From the IMG/VR virus record IMGVR_UViG_3300014720_000073, positions 1 through 38,097 of that record: DNA of 38,097 nt. One strand, written 5' to 3'. The DNA is from a virus. The translations under genes and the position numbers were made by a program. Below, piece after piece: positions 36,603-38,097 of the stretch; the stretch's first letter is position 1; each line of letters starts with the position of its first letter. Under the pieces are notes generated by a model. That model was not told the origin of the DNA. It saw nothing but the letters and a program-made list of their open reading frames with translations, and made no database searches.

Positions 36603-36609
36603 ATAAATA
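36603..36609 (+). promoter_or_regulatory. Late promoter ATAAATA, 5 nt before start codon
   Basis: ATAAATA (core of T4 TATAAATA) followed by exactly 5 nt and the ATG at 36615. By T4 geometry the transcript starts at the ATG. No ribosome-binding site is seen. It adds a second promoter inside the late operon. Confidence 0.6.
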
Positions 36610-36614
36610 CGAAC

Positions 36615-36932
36615 ATGAAGTGCTTCTCGGCATACATCAGGGAGGGATCGGCGGGGTTCAAGGATCCCTTTGCCGTCATGTCCCCCGAGGATCGCAAGGA
36701 GGCGAACCGCCTGTTCAAACAGAAAATGCGGGTCGTGCCGTCCTCGCCGAGGCAGAAGGAACTGAAGAGAAAGTACGCCGCCCTCATGGTGAAGTACAAG
36801 ATATGGGATGCCGAGGGGGCACGGAAGTATGTCGGGGAGGATTGGTCCTCCAAGTACAAGAAGTCAATCAACTGCAACAACCCCAAGGGCTTCTCCCAAC
36901 GGGCGCATTGCCAAGAAAGGAAGAAGCGATGA
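36615..36932 (+). CDS. T4-like conserved small protein, C-terminal NPKGFSQRAHC motif
   Basis: A 105-residue protein. The N-terminus MKCFSAYIREGSAGF has an IRE|G site in the style of capsid-targeting peptides. The middle is helical and basic (SPEDRKEANRLFKQKM, KELKRKYAALMVKYKIWDAE). The C-terminus SINCNNPKGFSQRAHCQERK matches a terminal motif (C-x-x-P-K-G-F-S-Q-x-A-H-C) that recurs in T4-like cyanophage proteins as I recall; two Cys and a His might bind a metal. Expressed from a promoter 5 nt upstream. Its stop overlaps the next gene (ATGA). Confidence 0.65.
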   Translation: MKCFSAYIREGSAGFKDPFAVMSPEDRKEANRLFKQKMRVVPSSPRQKELKRKYAALMVKYKIWDAEGARKYVGEDWSSKYKKSINCNNPKGFSQRAHCQERKKR

Positions 36933-37165
36933 GGTCATTCGGTGACAACTGGGACGGGATCGTCCGTGAGGCGGTCGAGTACAAGATCAACGATCCCCGT
37001 CTCGTAAAGGCGGCTCATGCAGCCCTCTCCCCCAAGCATTCGTCGGACTCCGCCAAGGTCACCAAGATGGCGCAGGTCATGTGGAACATGTGGGCCGAGG
37101 GAGACGGCACGGTCAAGGTCGCCGAACTCGCCCGTCTCGCCCGAGTGAAACTCGGATACGAGTGA
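36929..37165 (+). CDS. Hypothetical protein of the late operon
   Basis: A 78-residue protein whose ATG overlaps the previous stop (ATGA). It is helical throughout: RSFGDNWDGIVREAVEYKIN, PRLVKAAHAALSPKHSSDSA, KVTKMAQVMWNMWAEGDGTV, VAELARLARVKLG. IVRE|A would fit a gp21 site at residues 11-14, a little further in than in its neighbours. A GTGA overlap couples it to the next gene. No family recognised. Confidence 0.6.
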   Translation: MRSFGDNWDGIVREAVEYKINDPRLVKAAHAALSPKHSSDSAKVTKMAQVMWNMWAEGDGTVKVAELARLARVKLGYE

Positions 37166-37518
37166 GCGTCGAGGCGAATCTCCAAGAGAGATTCCAATCC
37201 CCTCTTGAAAAGATCGTGAACCCTGTCATACTCGGGGTCATGGTTGCAACCAAGCGGACATACAGCCTCGTCAGCAACTTCCACCCGACCCTTGTGATCA
37301 GGTTCTTGGTGGTGGTGACTCCTGACGGGAATCCCATCCATGTGAACATCTACTTGGAGTCGCATGGGACGAAACCGTATATGTCGGAGTTGCGACTGCC
37401 CCATTTCCATGTCGCCATCGGCAAGCCCATGCTCGGGGTCGTGCCAGAACACGCAAGGCATCTGTGGAGGATGCTCGTCGGGGAGTTCGGTTGGCGGCAG
37501 ATGATCCACACGCCGTGA
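37162..37518 (+). CDS. Hypothetical protein, last gene of the late operon
   Basis: About 118 residues from the GTG at 37162, which overlaps the previous stop (GTGA). It has an N-terminal helix (VEANLQERFQSPLEKIVNPV), then a beta-rich domain (MVATKRTYSLVSNF, TLVIRFLVVVTPDGN, IHVNIYLESHG) and a basic/aromatic end (RHLWRMLVGEFGWRQM). There is no capsid-targeting-like start. Convergent with the methyltransferase gene. Function unknown. Confidence 0.55.
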   Translation: MSVEANLQERFQSPLEKIVNPVILGVMVATKRTYSLVSNFHPTLVIRFLVVVTPDGNPIHVNIYLESHGTKPYMSELRLPHFHVAIGKPMLGVVPEHARHLWRMLVGEFGWRQMIHTP

Positions 37519-37519
37519 T

Positions 37520-37537
37520 GGGGGACGGTCATCCCCC
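37520..37537. terminator. Hairpin between convergent genes
   Basis: A GGGGGA stem pairing with TCCCCC, loop CGGTCA, placed between the stop of the + gene and covering the stop of the minus gene. There is no T-run on either side, so it is only a weak terminator candidate. Confidence 0.35.
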
Positions 37538-38097
37538 GAAGAGTCCGCCGCCGTCCCAACCGAGGTAGGCGACCCATTCCGACCTGTCCACCGTCCCGCC
37601 CTTCCGCAGGTTGGGGACACGGACATCCTTCACCTTCTCCCAATGCCACATCGGGAAGACCTCACGGCAGTTGGTGCCGTAGGTGACCATGCAGGGATGT
37701 CCCGCACACCTCTCGACCAAGCCCACGGTGTCCGAAGCCCTGTAGCCGTCCTCCATCCCCTCGCCGTAGTTCCCAATGGTGCCGAGGTAGGGTGGATCCA
37801 CGAAGAGCCCGTCACCTTCCCGAGGGACATGGTCCTCGCCCCGACCATGCACGACCTCGACCTCCCGCAGCCGCCCAAGGCAACGAACGGTCTCCTCCAC
37901 GGGCAGACGGTGCTGAGGGTAGACCTTCCAAGAACTCAACTGCCCGACCACGACCGAGCAGACATTCACCCGAACATAGGTCAAGGCTCCCGACTCCAAT
38001 CCCATGTTCCGTACATCGGGCTTCGGTTCTAACTTCTTCCGATCCTCGACAAGCCGATCCAAGTCACGGAGTTCCCTCTCACACACCCGTTGGAGCC
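37529..38097 (-). CDS. DNA adenine methyltransferase (D12/Dam class), N-terminus outside window
   Basis: The frame is open to the last base of the window, so the gene continues upstream; at least 188 residues are visible. FVDPPYLGTIGNYG is the catalytic DPPY motif IV of D12-class adenine-N6 methyltransferases. A GLVERCAGHPCMVTYGTN segment and a C-terminal basic PNLRKGG turn follow, as in that family. The S-adenosylmethionine-binding FxGxG motif is expected in the missing N-terminal part. It probably protects phage DNA from restriction or marks it for packaging or repair. Confidence 0.75.
   Translation of the reverse strand, partial: LQRVCERELRDLDRLVEDRKKLEPKPDVRNMGLESGALTYVRVNVCSVVVGQLSSWKVYPQHRLPVEETVRCLGRLREVEVVHGRGEDHVPREGDGLFVDPPYLGTIGNYGEGMEDGYRASDTVGLVERCAGHPCMVTYGTNCREVFPMWHWEKVKDVRVPNLRKGGTVDRSEWVAYLGWDGGGLFGG

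Noticed and set aside
1-38097. tRNA genes
   Set aside because: I looked for a T-loop GGTTCGANTCC with matching acceptor stems by eye and saw none; no tool scan was possible.

Overview
The window is a stretch of a T4-like myovirus genome. It carries the T4 late structural order gp13-14-15-16-17-18-19-20-(core proteins)-21-22-23 on the + strand, and its sequences read like the marine and freshwater cyanophage/pelagic branch of T4-like phages rather than coliphage T4. The DNA is fairly GC-rich, and lysine codons are almost always AAG. A two-repeat dockerin-like domain of the kind common in Planctomycetota proteins, and a MerR/excisionase-type regulator, hint at a host outside the cyanobacteria. 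That host guess is inference only.

Layout. Positions 1-18416 (+) hold the end of a beta-helical virion protein, neck proteins, tail sheath stabiliser, both terminase subunits, sheath, tube, portal, prohead core proteins (one with a duplicated 97-residue module), protease, scaffold, major capsid protein and two more tube-like proteins. Positions 18413-19698 hold a small basic convergent gene, an unusual lipoprotein with membrane segments and a small membrane protein. Positions 19768-27700 (-) are an accessory block: small unknown genes, GDP-mannose dehydratase plus GDP-fucose synthase, a sigma-like factor, an HTH regulator, a holin-like peptide, the dockerin-like protein, a PD-(D/E)XK nuclease-like protein and an HEXXH protein. 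Positions 27773-29155 (+) are an isolated late-type structural gene with its own promoter and a bidirectional terminator. Positions 29216-34246 (-) are small genes in short operons. Positions 34342-37518 (+) are a late operon. Positions 37529-38097 (-) are a truncated DNA adenine methyltransferase.

Regulation can be read in two grammars. Many minus-strand operons start at near-perfect host-type promoters (TTGACA-N17-TATCTT), often directly behind a terminator hairpin. Late genes follow a T4-late-like element, (A/C)TA(A/C)ATA. In several genes this element, or a close variant, lies exactly 5 nt before the start codon, which by T4 late promoter geometry would give leaderless mRNAs.

The most interesting theme is capsid-targeted cargo. 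T4 internal proteins enter the prohead through a short N-terminal peptide that the gp21 protease cuts after an (L/I)-x-E motif. Several proteins here begin in the same way: the PD-(D/E)XK nuclease-like protein, at least three products of the 34342-37518 operon, and the repeat protein beside the portal, whose modules are bounded by I-Q-E. Together they look like a set of proteins packaged in the head and delivered with the DNA.
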